Notes: generated from the letters alone by a model not told the origin. A stretch of DNA of 64,000 nucleotides from Gammaproteobacteria bacterium (GCA_021731145.1 JAKFXX010000001.1:26062-90061); one strand, 5' to 3'. Shown: positions 29,464 to 39,820, counted from the stretch's first letter. Numbers and translations: made by a program.

Positions 29464-31494
29464 TCAGCGCGCCAAATCCTGATAAAGATGACAATGTACA
29501 CGATGCTTGTCACTCAACACCGTCTCCCCAGGATAGATATCGTTGCATATCGGCATGGCATGCGGGCAGCGCGGGTGGAAATGGCAACCGGCGGGAGGGT
29601 GGATAGGCGATGGCATGTCACCCTTCAGCGGTGAGATTTCACGGCGGCTGTCAGGGTCAGGCACGGGAACCGCTGCCAGCAAGGCCTGTGTATAGGGATG
29701 ACGTGGGTTCTGCAATACCTCCTCAACCGTGCCGCGCTCCACGATGCGGCCAAGGTACATCACCGCCACTTCGTGCGCGAGATATGCCACCACCGACAGA
29801 TTGTGGGTGATAAAAAGATAAGACAGGCCGAGTTCATCTTGCAGGCGCTTGAGTAGATTCAGGATCTGCGCCTGCACTGAAACATCCAGCGCACTGGTAG
29901 GTTCGTCGCACACTATCAGCTTGGGATTCACCGCCAACGCCCTGGCAATGCAGATGCGCTGCCGCTGTCCGCCCGAGAACTCATGGGGATAACGGTATTT
30001 CATGGACGGTGACAGCCCAACCTGGGTCAACAATTCATCGACCCGCGCTTGGCGGGACTGCCGCGATACCTCAACGCCAAGGGCCGTCATCCCCTCCTCG
30101 ATGATGTCCGCCACTCGCATACGCGGATTCATCGAGGAATAAGGATCCTGGAAAATAATTTGAAAATCCGCGCGCCGTTTGCGCAAACTTTCACCACGCA
30201 AATCGTTCAGGTTGGTTCCCTGAAAATATACCGTGCCGGCAGTCGGGCGGATAAGCTGCAATATAGCCTTGCCCGCCGTGGTCTTGCCGCAGCCCGACTC
30301 CCCTACCAGCGCCAGCGTGCGTCCTGTTTCAATATTAAACGATATGCCATCTACCGCATGCACCTGTCCCACGCGCCGCTTGAACAGGCCCTTGTGTATG
30401 GGGTAATGAACTTTCAGATCATTGATCTCTAAAAGCGATATTTGCTGATTTTCTTTCTCTGGAACAACGTCTTCCTCAACAGCTACCGACGCCGCCTGAC
30501 TCACCGGGCGCCCGGACAGCAACTGAGCATCATACAGATGGCAACGAATGCCACGCCCTTCATTGGATATCTGCCACACAGGCTCAACATCCCGGCAGGT
30601 CTGCCAGGCAAACTCGCAACGATCAGCAAACCGGCAGCCTTTGAACTCCTGCCCCAAATTGGGTACTGAACCCGCAATAATGGCGAGTTTGCTCTTGCGC
30701 TTGTTTATATCCGGCAGGGAGTCGAATAATTTACGGCTATAAGGATGCTGAGGCGCATTAAAGAATTCTCGCACACTGGCCTGCTCCACGATCTGCCCGG
30801 CATACATCACCGCAACACGATCAGCAAGCTCTGCCACCACACCCAGATCGTGGGTAATGAGCATGATCGACATGCCCCGCTCCTTCTGCAGGGTGCGCAG
30901 CAATTCCAGAATCTGTGCCTGTATCGTCACATCCAGCGCGGTGGTCGGCTCATCGGCAATCAGCAGCTCCGGCTCGCCCGCCAGGGCAATGGAAATCATG
31001 ATGCGCTGTTTCATCCCGCCGGAGAGCTGATGAGGATATTCCAGCGCGCGCTGGCGGGGATCGGGAATGCCGACGGCATCGAGTAATTCGAGCAATGCCG
31101 CCTGCGCCTTTTCACCCTTCAGACCACGATGACGGCGCAGGCTTTCGCAAATCTGTTCCCCAACCGTGAGCACCGGGTTCAACGATGTCATCGGCTCCTG
31201 AAAGATCATGGCGATACGCCCGCCGCGCACATCGCGCATTTTGACCTCGGGCAGCCGCAGCAAATCCTGGCCTTCCAATAAAGCACGCCCGTCAACAACC
31301 TGCCCCGCAGGCTGAGACAGCAAACGCATGATCGACAACGAAGTCACCGATTTGCCGCAACCGGATTCCCCCAGCAATGCAAAGGTCTCGCCGCGCTTGA
31401 TCTCAAAGCTGACACCATCCACGGCACGTACTGTTCCCGTGCCAGTGCCAAACCAGGTTTTTAGGTTTTCTACCTGCAATAAAGTATCGGTCAT
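29464..31494 (-). CDS. yejF: Peptide ABC transporter, fused double ATP-binding protein (YejF-like)
   Basis: The 676-residue protein consists of two DppD/DppF-type ATPase halves. Each has Walker A GESGCGK(S/T), near residues 43 and 410; signatures LSGGMKQR and FSGGQRQR; and Walker B segments [12 protein letters not shown] and [14 protein letters not shown]-terminal oligopeptide-transport (oligo_HPY) domain with [14 protein letters not shown] sits after the first half, and its equivalent, [14 protein letters not shown], after the second. This is the fused layout of YejF in the peptide/microcin C importer YejABEF. The 5' end lies 17 bp from the edge of the 271-bp MITE, which may change its translation or expression relative to yejE. 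Confidence 0.92.
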   Translation of the reverse strand: MTDTLLQVENLKTWFGTGTGTVRAVDGVSFEIKRGETFALLGESGCGKSVTSLSIMRLLSQPAGQVVDGRALLEGQDLLRLPEVKMRDVRGGRIAMIFQEPMTSLNPVLTVGEQICESLRRHRGLKGEKAQAALLELLDAVGIPDPRQRALEYPHQLSGGMKQRIMISIALAGEPELLIADEPTTALDVTIQAQILELLRTLQKERGMSIMLITHDLGVVAELADRVAVMYAGQIVEQASVREFFNAPQHPYSRKLFDSLPDINKRKSKLAIIAGSVPNLGQEFKGCRFADRCEFAWQTCRDVEPVWQISNEGRGIRCHLYDAQLLSGRPVSQAASVAVEEDVVPEKENQQISLLEINDLKVHYPIHKGLFKRRVGQVHAVDGISFNIETGRTLALVGESGCGKTTAGKAILQLIRPTAGTVYFQGTNLNDLRGESLRKRRADFQIIFQDPYSSMNPRMRVADIIEEGMTALGVEVSRQSRQARVDELLTQVGLSPSMKYRYPHEFSGGQRQRICIARALAVNPKLIVCDEPTSALDVSVQAQILNLLKRLQDELGLSYLFITHNLSVVAYLAHEVAVMYLGRIVERGTVEEVLQNPRHPYTQALLAAVPVPDPDSRREISPLKGDMPSPIHPPAGCHFHPRCPHAMPICNDIYPGETVLSDKHRVHCHLYQDLAR

Positions 31495-31511
31495 TTTGAA
31501 AGCGTCATTCT

Positions 31512-31782
31512 TAAGAGCCTGTCTGTGAATAAATCATCCCTGCGTTGCCGCCCCAAAACACGCCAGGCAAGGCGCGAGCCGCGATGTTTGGTAGTTCCAA
31601 ATGAGCGGCGAGCAACGCTGCATGGCGTGTTTTGGGGCGCAACCCGAAGGGACGGGGCCGGTTTTGCGCAGTGCGGCGTCACGCTTCGCTCATGTGCAAC
31701 AAGCACACTACGCTCAGCCTTCCTTGCCCTGCGCAAAACCGGCCTCCGTCGCATGGATGATTTATTCACAGACAGGCTCTTA
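31512..31782. mobile_element. MITE with perfect 28-bp terminal inverted repeats, inside the yej operon
   Basis: The left terminus (31512-31539, starting TAAGAGCCTGTCTGTG) is the exact reverse complement of the right terminus (31755-31782). Element length is 271 bp, and TA at both ends may be the target duplication. The interior is GC-rich, with an inner repeat of GCAAAACCGG-type sequence, and no transposase. The right end overlaps the last codons of yejE and supplies its stop; the left end lies 17 bp from the yejF start. No second copy is in the window. Confidence 0.9.
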
Positions 31783-33283
31783 GCCCACTCCTGCGCAAAC
31801 GTGGATCAAAGGCGTCGCGTACTGCATCGGCAAAGAGATTCGCCGACAGCACCAGGACAAACATGAATATAAACGCGGCGAGCAATGGCCACCAAACAAT
31901 CGGTTCGCGCGCCATCTCCAGACGCGCACTGTTAATCATATTCCCCCAACTGTTCATGGTCGGATCGACACCAACGCCGACATAGGACAACACCGCCTCC
32001 GCCAGCACCAGGGCGCTGAAATCCAGCACTATCGAGATCAACACGATGTGCATGACATTCGGCAGTATATGACGGCCTATGATCTTGAAATGACCCACTC
32101 CAAACGCCACAGCCGCCTGGATATAATCCATCTCGCGCAGCTTCATGGCCTCACCGCGCAGCAATCGGCATAACCCCGTCCAGCTCGTGACACCCAGAAT
32201 GATGCACAGAAACAGCAGGCGCAGATCAGCGCGTGCCGCCGCCGTTTCAAACAACTCCGGATGTGTCGCCATATAGACCTGCAACATCAGTATGGCCGCC
32301 GCGATCAACAAGACACCAGGTATCGAACTCAGTGTGGTATAGACATATTGAATGACATCGTCCGCCAAGCCGCGAAAGTAACCTGCGGCGATTCCTGCAA
32401 GAATGGCAAACGGCAGCATGACCAGGGTAGTAAGTGTGCCGATCACCAGTCCGGTTCGGATACTCTTTAGCGTTTGATAGAAAGTATCCTGCCCAACCTT
32501 GTCAGTACCGAAAATATGATATTTCCCCGATAGATTCACCACCAATATCGCCAGCAGAATCAAAATGGCTGTGGTTAATAAAATCACATGCCACGGAATC
32601 TCGGTCCGTCCACGCATCACCAGCCCAAACATTTCCGATACTGAGCGATGGTGCCGCCGTGCCAGCCACGATATCAATAGCGCGGTAAAAACAGCCCATA
32701 CCACCACGCCTTCAATAACAGACAACAATGATGTGTTCAGAATGTCGCCAGAACGCTCTTGTTCAGGATTATTCAGATGGGCGCCACCATGCTGAAGACG
32801 TGGATAGAGGCGCACCTTGCTGCCATCGGGAAGATCCACTGTTTCCTTGACATAAAGGTGGGCGGCGAAGGGTGCGGAATAACTCTTCTCAACACCTTCA
32901 CGGACAGGCGTCGCCATCCAGTCCAGAACGCTCAACACATCATTTGAATACTGCTGTTCTGTGGATTGCTTAACATCAGGCAGCGGCATTCTAAAATGCA
33001 CGGAATCCAGCAGCCCGATAACAAGATAAGCACTGAGGAAGACCACGGCGACTACACCTACGCGGTCACGCGCCACTTCACGCCACGGCGCGCGCAGGTG
33101 TTCATGCTGGCTGGCATAGGCGGCGAATCCCACGCACATCGCGCATAAAATAAAGATCAACGCGTCCGTCCATAACACGACAAATCTGACGGGCAAAAAC
33201 GATACTGCAAAAACAAGCAGCACGGACGCCGACGCAAGCGCCAGTGCCGTTCTGCCTATAATTTTTTTTGTTGCCATCAACAC
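31766..33283 (-). CDS. yejE: Peptide ABC transporter permease (YejE-like)
   Basis: A 505-residue inner-membrane permease of the DppC/YejE type, with a BPD_transp_1 domain in about the last 240 residues, including the EAA-like loop GEAMKLREMDYIQAAVAFG before the ATPase contact region. Three helices at the N-terminus (about 10-95) precede a large soluble segment of about 100 residues, longer than in E. coli YejE (341 residues). The last residues, after DAFDPRLRRSG, are read from the right end of the MITE (LRACL, then TGA), so the original C-terminus was probably replaced by a few residues. The start is 4 bp after the yejB stop. Confidence 0.9.
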   Translation of the reverse strand: MLMATKKIIGRTALALASASVLLVFAVSFLPVRFVVLWTDALIFILCAMCVGFAAYASQHEHLRAPWREVARDRVGVVAVVFLSAYLVIGLLDSVHFRMPLPDVKQSTEQQYSNDVLSVLDWMATPVREGVEKSYSAPFAAHLYVKETVDLPDGSKVRLYPRLQHGGAHLNNPEQERSGDILNTSLLSVIEGVVVWAVFTALLISWLARRHHRSVSEMFGLVMRGRTEIPWHVILLTTAILILLAILVVNLSGKYHIFGTDKVGQDTFYQTLKSIRTGLVIGTLTTLVMLPFAILAGIAAGYFRGLADDVIQYVYTTLSSIPGVLLIAAAILMLQVYMATHPELFETAAARADLRLLFLCIILGVTSWTGLCRLLRGEAMKLREMDYIQAAVAFGVGHFKIIGRHILPNVMHIVLISIVLDFSALVLAEAVLSYVGVGVDPTMNSWGNMINSARLEMAREPIVWWPLLAAFIFMFVLVLSANLFADAVRDAFDPRLRRSGLRACL

Positions 33284-33286
33284 TTT

Positions 33287-34264
33287 TTATGCCAGCTTTA
33301 CGCGCGGATCGACGAGAGTGTACGAGATATCGGTCAGTAATAATCCGAGGATGTATAAAATGGAGCCAAGAAACACCATGCTGCGCACGATAGCAAAATC
33401 CTGCATATTAATGGCATCAATGGTATAACTGCCCAGCCCGGGGATACCAAAGAACGACTCCAGCACCAGATTCCCCATAAACAACAGCGGCAGAATCACC
33501 ACCACGCCTGTAAGAATGGGAATCATGGCGTTCTTCAACACATGCCTGAACAACACCAGCGACTCGGACAACCCTTTGGCACGCGCGGTACGCACATAAT
33601 CCTTGCCCATCTCTTCGAGAAAAATGGTGCGGTACCAGCGTATCCCCGACCCAATGCCGCTGGCCACGCCAACCATGACCGGCAGAACCACAAACTTGAA
33701 CGCATCAAAACCTTCTTCATATCCGGAGATTGGCACAAGGTGCCACAATTTTCCCACCAGATATTGACCACCGATGATATAGAAAAGACTGGAGATAGAC
33801 ATGAGGGTCACGCACAACACCACCCCCCAGAAATCGATATACGTGGCACGAAAAAAGGCCACCAGCAACGCAAACGTGATATTCGTCAAAAGCCCGATCA
33901 ACAGAATCGGCAGCGCTATGACAAGGCTTGGCCACATGCGTTGTTTGATGTCGTAGGTAATATCGCGCCCGCTGTCCGACTGGCCAAACTCAAATACAAA
34001 CAATTTAACGGATTTATCATAGAAAATGGTATCAGTGAATTTTTCTGAGCCTGCAGCGCTACCATTAAAGACCAGAGGTTTGTCATATCCCCGTTCATGC
34101 TTCCACTTCTCAATCGCCTCCGGCGTGACGCGTTTCATGCCAAGGTTCATGCGCGCCATATCATCGGGGGTATTCACCACAAAAAACAGCGCAAAGGTCA
34201 ACAGATTAACCCCGATCAAAATCGGTATCGCATAGAAAAACCGGCGAATAATATAGTTAATCAT
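33287..34264 (-). CDS. yejB: Peptide ABC transporter permease (YejB/DppB-like)
   Basis: The 325-residue protein is a six-helix permease with the DppB N-terminal helix (IRRFFYAIPILIGVNLLTFALFF), a periplasmic loop of about 90 residues, and the conserved cytoplasmic segment KDYVRTARAKGLSE. Its C-terminus ends LTDISYTLVDPRVKL, as in DppB. It pairs with YejE as the membrane pore of the peptide importer. The next gene downstream (yejE) begins 4 bp later; the substrate-binding gene lies 24 bp upstream. Confidence 0.93.
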   Translation of the reverse strand: MINYIIRRFFYAIPILIGVNLLTFALFFVVNTPDDMARMNLGMKRVTPEAIEKWKHERGYDKPLVFNGSAAGSEKFTDTIFYDKSVKLFVFEFGQSDSGRDITYDIKQRMWPSLVIALPILLIGLLTNITFALLVAFFRATYIDFWGVVLCVTLMSISSLFYIIGGQYLVGKLWHLVPISGYEEGFDAFKFVVLPVMVGVASGIGSGIRWYRTIFLEEMGKDYVRTARAKGLSESLVLFRHVLKNAMIPILTGVVVILPLLFMGNLVLESFFGIPGLGSYTIDAINMQDFAIVRSMVFLGSILYILGLLLTDISYTLVDPRVKLA

Positions 34265-34287
34265 GGCTGATGTAATACCCTATCCAT

Positions 34288-36471
34288 TCAAGAATTGAGT
34301 TGCGGCGGTTTAGGCGCCGAATATTCGCGGCGCACATACATCACGATGGCCGGCACTGTGCCTAAAATTAAGAGAAAAATTAAAACCACAAACGGCCAGA
34401 CTATCGGATGATTCCATTCGGCGCGTTTTTGCTCGCGCAACTGCGGATCTATTCTCAGATACTTGAGCGTGTTATTTGCCATCAGGTTAGGCTTGGCGTT
34501 GTGATACCAGCCATGGTAGAGCGTAAATCGCTGCGGATGAAAGCCCCATAGCCATGGGGCATCGCGCCGCGCAATTTCCACCATTTCCTTAATAATGGCG
34601 AGCCGTTCCGGACTGTTTTCCATATTCTTCATACGTTCAAACAGGCGATTGAACTCCGGGCTATCGTAATTGGCCGCGTTCTCACCGTTTTTCCCCACCT
34701 TGCTGTTTGGGCCGTAAAGCAAAAACAGAAAATTTTCAGGGTCAGGGTAATCGGCATTCCAGCCCCAAGTGAACAACTGCGCATCACCCTTGAGCATCTT
34801 TTCCTGAAAGCGGTTGTAATCGGTATTGCGGATAATCAACTGCACGTCGATTTTCTGGAGTTGCTTGCGATACCAGTCCAGCAACGCCTTGTCATCCGGC
34901 CCGGAGGCTGTGATATCCAGATACAACAACAAGGGCCTGCCTGTTTTTTCATCCCTCCCGCCCGGATACCCCGCCTCCGCCAGCAAACGGTGAGCTTCAT
35001 CAAGAGACTTGCGCTGCGGCTTGCCGTTCGCCCAGCGATACACATAGGGATTGATACCTTCAGCACCTTCCTGATAGCCGAAGATGCCGGGCGGGACCGG
35101 ACCTTGAGCGGCGATGCCGCGGCCATTGGTAAAGATGGAAATATACTCTTCATGATCGATGGCAATCGAAACCGCCTGGCGCAGCTTGCGCGCCCGCTCG
35201 CTATACCCTCCTATCACCGGATCGAGCATATTGAACCCCATATAGAACGTCGAGGTCTCCACCGAGGTGTTTAGCTTGATGCCCTTCGCCTGCATGTCTT
35301 CGGTCAAGCCCACTTCGCCCTGACCACCGACACGCACCGCCTGATCGAAACTGTCCGAACTGATCCCCGAGGCATCATAGTAACCTTGCAGGAATTTATT
35401 CCAATAAGGGATACTTTCCTTTTCGAGACTGAAAACAATTTTATCTACAAAAGGCAGCGGCTTGCCTGCGTCCTTCAGGAATCCCTTGCCTTGATCCGCA
35501 GGCTCGCCCTCCAACGGATAGCGCTCACCGTGAAAATTCGGATTGCGCTCCAGCACCATCTGCCGGTTCGGGTTATTCACAGTCAGCATGTACGGCCCGG
35601 TTCCCACCGGATACCAATCAAGAGTAATGTTCTGTTCCACCAACCCCGCTTGTGAATAGAAACGATCGGCCTCCGCAGGGACAGGCGCAAAAAACGGCAT
35701 GGCCAACCAATACAAAAGTTGTGGGTACTGTCCCTGCACCTTGATGCGGTAGGTATAACGGTCAATAACCTGCACACCCTCAAAATCGAACTTGTCAAGA
35801 TCGAGATAAGCCTCCTTATTTCCTTTAGCGGCCACCAGGCTCTCGTAGGCCTTATCCAGCCGCTGTGCATAGCTCTTCAGGCCAACAATGTATTCGCTCA
35901 TCGCCCCCAGAATCGGCGAATGCAGGCGTGGATGGGCAAGGCGTTTGATCTGATACACATAATCGTCAGCCACCAGTTCACGACTGCCTGTTTTGGCAAA
36001 ATCGGCCAAGGTATTAATCCCCGCCAAACTTTTCGCATCCAGGTCGTGATATAAAAAACGTTTGCTCGCATCACGGGCAAAGGCGGGATGGGGTTGATAA
36101 TACACACCAGGGCGGACATGTATCTCGTAAACGCTATACGCCACCTCCTGCGATGCACTGGACAACACGCGCCCATCACGATCCAAAAAAACCGGGCGCG
36201 GGACTTCAGTAGCACCGAGTGGAATCAGCGTATAGGGGCGTTTGAGGTAATGGTACTGGAGTGGCGGCTCATAGATCTGGGCCGTAAACTGAACCTCGTT
36301 GGAACTATAGGAGCGCGCGGGATCGAGGTGCTTGGGCCTGTCTGCAAAAGCGGAATAAAGAATATTCTTGTTGGCCTCATCGGCCGGATAAGGATCATTC
36401 CAGGTCTGCACCCCGCAGCCGGACAGAAACAAAATAATGCCAGCGACCAGATAACGCAGCATCACCCGCAT
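34288..36471 (-). CDS. yejA: Peptide ABC transporter substrate-binding lipoprotein (YejA-like)
   Basis: A 727-residue SBP_bac_5 protein, longer than E. coli YejA (about 600). A lipobox LSGC places the lipidated cysteine at residue 19. Typical cluster C elements include the FADRPKHLDPARSYSS region and a C-terminal half with NPYVYRWANG. Unusually, a hydrophobic stretch WPFVVLIFLLILGTVPAIVMY near residues 695-715, followed by a basic tail, should form a second membrane anchor. It likely captures peptides and passes them to YejB-YejE. First gene of the transport operon. Confidence 0.9.
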   Translation of the reverse strand: MRVMLRYLVAGIILFLSGCGVQTWNDPYPADEANKNILYSAFADRPKHLDPARSYSSNEVQFTAQIYEPPLQYHYLKRPYTLIPLGATEVPRPVFLDRDGRVLSSASQEVAYSVYEIHVRPGVYYQPHPAFARDASKRFLYHDLDAKSLAGINTLADFAKTGSRELVADDYVYQIKRLAHPRLHSPILGAMSEYIVGLKSYAQRLDKAYESLVAAKGNKEAYLDLDKFDFEGVQVIDRYTYRIKVQGQYPQLLYWLAMPFFAPVPAEADRFYSQAGLVEQNITLDWYPVGTGPYMLTVNNPNRQMVLERNPNFHGERYPLEGEPADQGKGFLKDAGKPLPFVDKIVFSLEKESIPYWNKFLQGYYDASGISSDSFDQAVRVGGQGEVGLTEDMQAKGIKLNTSVETSTFYMGFNMLDPVIGGYSERARKLRQAVSIAIDHEEYISIFTNGRGIAAQGPVPPGIFGYQEGAEGINPYVYRWANGKPQRKSLDEAHRLLAEAGYPGGRDEKTGRPLLLYLDITASGPDDKALLDWYRKQLQKIDVQLIIRNTDYNRFQEKMLKGDAQLFTWGWNADYPDPENFLFLLYGPNSKVGKNGENAANYDSPEFNRLFERMKNMENSPERLAIIKEMVEIARRDAPWLWGFHPQRFTLYHGWYHNAKPNLMANNTLKYLRIDPQLREQKRAEWNHPIVWPFVVLIFLLILGTVPAIVMYVRREYSAPKPPQLNS

Positions 36472-36711
36472 GCCTGCACCTTAAAGTCCACGGTTGGCAG
36501 GTGTCCGATTGCACTGTTGTACTTCATATATCTGTCTGCGCGGCAATACATACCCGGATTATAACCACTATCCACAACGCTTTCACAACTTGCGCCCCTT
36601 GGTTAATACAGCACCTCACCCCAGAGCCATCACGGAGTAGTGTAGCTTTTTTTACATTACGGTAAACTATAGCCTGATTATCACTCGGCACTCTATGAAA
36701 AGGGCAGAAAC

Positions 36712-37497
36712 ATGGGATTTTTGACAGGTAAACGCGCGCTCATTGTTGGATTGGCAAGCACACGCTCTATCGCCTGGGGTATCGCCAAGGCCATGCAGCG
36801 CGAAGGAGCGGAGCTGGCATTCACATACCAGAATGAAAAACTCCGTGAACGTGTCGAGGACATGGCAGCCCAGTGCGGGTCAGAGATCACCATGCCCTGC
36901 GATGTGGGCAGCGATGAACAGATCGAAGCGGCATTTCAACACCTGGATGATTTCTGGGATCACCTGGACATCATTGTCCACTCCGTCGCCTATGCCCCGC
37001 GCGAACAACTCGAAGGTTCCTACCTGGACAGCGTAACCCGCGAGGGCTTCCGCATCGCCCATGAAATCAGCTCCTACAGCTTTGCGGCATTGGCCAAGGC
37101 CGGCCGCAACATGATGGAAGGACGCAACGGCGCGCTGCTCACCCTCAGCTATCTCGGCGCGGAACGCACAATGCCCAACTACAACGTCATGGGCCTGGCC
37201 AAAGCCAGCCTGGAGGCCAACGTGCGCTACATGGCCCAAACCTTGGGTCCTGACGGCATCCGGGTGAACGCCATCTCCGCCGGCCCCATCAAAACGCTGG
37301 CCGCCGCCGGCATTGCGGATTTCAGAAAACTACTGGATCACGTGGAAAAAAACGCTCCCATGCGACGCAATGTCACCATTGATGAAGTCGGCAATGCCGC
37401 CGCCTTCCTCTGCTCCGACCTGGCCTCGGGCATAACAGGAGAGATCACGTATGTCGATGGAGGATTCAACACCACCGCAATGGGCGGATTGTCCTAG
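36712..37497 (+). CDS. fabI: Enoyl-[acyl-carrier-protein] reductase (NADH)
   Basis: FabI reduces the trans-2 double bond of enoyl-ACP, the last step of each fatty acid elongation cycle; it is the target of triclosan and isoniazid-like inhibitors. The 261 residues match the family (262 in E. coli). The Rossmann glycine motif [15 protein letters not shown] is at 14-28. The catalytic Tyr is in [19 protein letters not shown], with the Lys of that segment completing the YxxxMGxAK pattern of FabI. The start has an upstream AAGGG at about the right distance. It is convergent with ppiD. Confidence 0.97.
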   Translation: MGFLTGKRALIVGLASTRSIAWGIAKAMQREGAELAFTYQNEKLRERVEDMAAQCGSEITMPCDVGSDEQIEAAFQHLDDFWDHLDIIVHSVAYAPREQLEGSYLDSVTREGFRIAHEISSYSFAALAKAGRNMMEGRNGALLTLSYLGAERTMPNYNVMGLAKASLEANVRYMAQTLGPDGIRVNAISAGPIKTLAAAGIADFRKLLDHVEKNAPMRRNVTIDEVGNAAAFLCSDLASGITGEITYVDGGFNTTAMGGLS

Positions 37498-37580
37498 GGC
37501 GAGGCCGCGTAGGTCAGCTTGCCGTAAGGGCCTGGCACTAAACCGCCAGGCAGGATTTGTCAGGGAGCCATCGTGGAATC

Positions 37581-37605
37581 GTAGGGTGCGTCTTACGCAC
37601 CCTAC
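37581..37605. repeat. Short palindrome GTAGGGTGCGT/ACGCACCCTAC
   Basis: Two 11-bp arms pair around a CTT loop. The same arm core occurs in the larger inverted repeat at 19813-19865, so this is a second, shorter member of that family. Confidence 0.65.
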
Positions 37606-37632
37606 ATAGTTATTAGCGCTTTGAAATTGAAA

Positions 37633-37664
37633 ATGCGGGCATGGGGCTTACCCCACACCCGCAT
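37633..37664 (-). terminator. Rho-independent terminator of ppiD
   Basis: ATGCGGG pairs with CCCGCAT and GGGG with CCCC around a short loop. Read on the minus strand the stem is followed by a TTTTC run, and it lies 14 bp after the ppiD stop. The fabI transcript also ends in this region. Confidence 0.75.
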
Positions 37665-37677
37665 CAACAAAGGTTCA

Positions 37678-39585
37678 TCAAATATTCTCGGCCTTCAACT
37701 CAATCTTTGAGTCTTTTTTCAGCCCCTCAATAAACGCCTTGAACTCACCCTCGCCAAAGGAACGCAATCCGGCCTGTTTCATGGCATCACGTGCCACATT
37801 GTTTATCGTCGCCGGATCGCCATCGCGTACTGCGGACACCACCACTGCGGCATAATCGCCCGAGGGAAGCGTCACGCCTCCACAAGACGAGGCGTTTGCC
37901 GCGGGTTTTGCAAGCTTGAATGAGGCATTGATAATCGCCGGATCAATGGAGCGGTCTTCACGCTTCAGATACCCGGCCTGCTTCCACTCCGCATGATATT
38001 CCCTGGCCAAAGCCGCAGGGTCTTCACCCTTCTTCAGCCGGGCAAGCGCGGCCTCGCCCGTTGACTTGGTCTTATCCCGTGCCGCCTGGATACGCAGCTT
38101 TGCGACGACCTGATCACGCACTTCCTCAAGAGGACGAACCACCGCAGGCTTATGCTCCTTGACCCGCAATACCACCAGCCTATTATTGCCGAGTTCAACC
38201 GGCTCGCCATTGTTGCCGCGCAGCACTTCATCGCTGAACGCCGCAGCCCTGACCTTGGGATCACTGGCAATGCCATCTCCAGCATCACGCGTAAATAAAC
38301 CACTGGCCTTTATGGCAAGACCAACCGCCTTTGCCACCGGAGCCAGCGAATCGGGATTTTCGTAAGCCGCATTGGACAACAGCTCGGACTGCTCAAAAAA
38401 CTGCTCTTCCGCCCTGTGGCGCCGGTAATCCTGTTCGATTTTTACGCGCGCCTCTTCAAAGGACTGGGTATGTGCCGACTTGATATCGCTAAGCTTGATG
38501 ATATGAAAACCGAAATCGCTCCTCACCAGATCGCTGACCTGCCCCACCTTCAAGGCAAACGCCGCTTGCTCGAACGCCTTGTCCATTACGCCCCGGCCAA
38601 AATATCCCAAATCCCCGCCACTACTGGCCGACCCCGGATCATCGGAAAACTGCTTGGCAAGCTTTTCAAAAGGCTCACCGGCACGCGCCTGGGCCAGAAC
38701 TTTTTCGGCCTTGGCGCGTGCCGCCGCGACGGTCTTGTCATCCGCCGACTTATCAACCTGTATCAAAATATGAGCGGCCTTACGCTGCTCTTCCATAGCC
38801 AACTCGGCGCTTTTTTCATCATAAAACTTGCGCAGAGCCTGTTCATCCACTGGAACCCGCTGCGCAAGCTCATCCGCAGAAAGCTCAAGGTATTCGACGC
38901 TTACCTGCTCAGGCACGCTAAACCGCTCGCGATTTTTTTCGTAGTACTGACGCACCTCCGCATCGCTCACCACTGCGTCCGCCATAAACGCCGTCACCGG
39001 CAACGTGAAATATCCGATATCACGCTGCTGCTCGCGCAGACGGGCGATATTGCCCACTTCACGGGTTGTTATCACGGCAGTATTCATAATGCCGTTGCGA
39101 AATTGACCGATCAGCAGGATGCGGCGCAGACGCGCCTCAAAATCACCAACGCTCATCCCCTGGCCGCGTAAAAACTGATTGTAGAGTTCCTTGTCAAACC
39201 GCCCATCCCGCTGGAAGCTATCCACTTGCTGAATCTCGGCACTAAGCTGCTCGTTACTGATGCGGTACCCCGCCTTCGCCGCTGCCTGCACCAACACTTC
39301 CTCATCGACGAGCATATCAAGCACGTCACGCTTAATGCGCTTGTCATCGAGCAGTGCCGGGTCGAAGTTAGCGCCCAGCATGGACTGCAAACGCGCGCGC
39401 TGTTGATCGTACGTCCTCTGAAACTCATTCACGGAAATGTTTTTGCCATTGACCTTGGCGACATAAGTCTCGGTGTCCCCATCAAAGTACTCATTGATAC
39501 CCCACAGGGCAAAGGGAATGATCAACAGCAGTACAATGGCCCATGCGAACCAGCCTTGAGCGCGTTCTCTAATCAATTGAAGCAT
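37678..39585 (-). CDS. ppiD: Periplasmic folding chaperone PpiD (SurA_N / parvulin)
   Basis: PpiD is an inner-membrane-anchored chaperone at the Sec translocon exit. The 635 residues fit E. coli PpiD (623). The N-terminal signal anchor is AWAIVLLLIIPFALWGI (about 14-30). The SurA_N-type chaperone segment follows. A parvulin domain at about 265-360 contains AAHILIQVD, AEKVLAQARAGEPFEKLAKQFSDDPGSASSGGDLGYFGRG and FGFHIIKLSD. The tail is a second, degenerate parvulin-like part. It is preceded on the minus strand by the tRNA-hupB cluster, the usual gammaproteobacterial order. Confidence 0.96.
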   Translation of the reverse strand: MLQLIRERAQGWFAWAIVLLLIIPFALWGINEYFDGDTETYVAKVNGKNISVNEFQRTYDQQRARLQSMLGANFDPALLDDKRIKRDVLDMLVDEEVLVQAAAKAGYRISNEQLSAEIQQVDSFQRDGRFDKELYNQFLRGQGMSVGDFEARLRRILLIGQFRNGIMNTAVITTREVGNIARLREQQRDIGYFTLPVTAFMADAVVSDAEVRQYYEKNRERFSVPEQVSVEYLELSADELAQRVPVDEQALRKFYDEKSAELAMEEQRKAAHILIQVDKSADDKTVAAARAKAEKVLAQARAGEPFEKLAKQFSDDPGSASSGGDLGYFGRGVMDKAFEQAAFALKVGQVSDLVRSDFGFHIIKLSDIKSAHTQSFEEARVKIEQDYRRHRAEEQFFEQSELLSNAAYENPDSLAPVAKAVGLAIKASGLFTRDAGDGIASDPKVRAAAFSDEVLRGNNGEPVELGNNRLVVLRVKEHKPAVVRPLEEVRDQVVAKLRIQAARDKTKSTGEAALARLKKGEDPAALAREYHAEWKQAGYLKREDRSIDPAIINASFKLAKPAANASSCGGVTLPSGDYAAVVVSAVRDGDPATINNVARDAMKQAGLRSFGEGEFKAFIEGLKKDSKIELKAENI

Positions 39586-39698
39586 AGTGGCGGTCTTTAG
39601 GAATAGGGTTGATTAGGGATGATATGAAATCTGACGGTTATTAGCCAGCGTAAGAAAATACCAAAAATTCAGACACAACACCAACAGCCGAAAAGTAA

Positions 39699-39732
39699 AA
39701 AGGGCGCCCTGCTTACACAGGAGGCGCCCTTT
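39699..39732 (-). terminator. Terminator after the tRNA-Asp gene
   Basis: AAAGGGCGCC and GGCGCCCTTT form a 10-bp stem (39699-39708 with 39723-39732), followed on the minus strand by a run of five T. It lies 11 bp after the 3' end of tRNA-Asp and probably ends the hupB-tRNA transcript. Confidence 0.85.
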
Positions 39733-39743
39733 CTATTTATTTA

Positions 39744-39820
39744 TGGCGGAGTGGACGGGACTCGAACCCGCGACCCCCTGCGTGACAGGCAGGTATTCTA
39801 ACCAACTGAACTACCACTCC
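39744..39820 (-). tRNA. tRNA-Asp (GUC)
   Basis: The 77-nt sequence folds as a full cloverleaf. The 7-bp acceptor stem GGAGTGG/CCACTCC, D arm with TAGTTCAGTTGGTTAGA, anticodon loop CTGTCAC with anticodon GTC, and TTCGAGTCCC in the T arm closely match E. coli tRNA-Asp. The discriminator G and CCA are encoded. It lies 8 bp after tRNA-Val. Confidence 0.98.

Noticed and set aside
31491..31866. Open frames of 92 and 113 codons in the MITE on both strands
   Set aside because: They derive from the inverted-repeat structure of the element and show no protein family features or ribosome sites.
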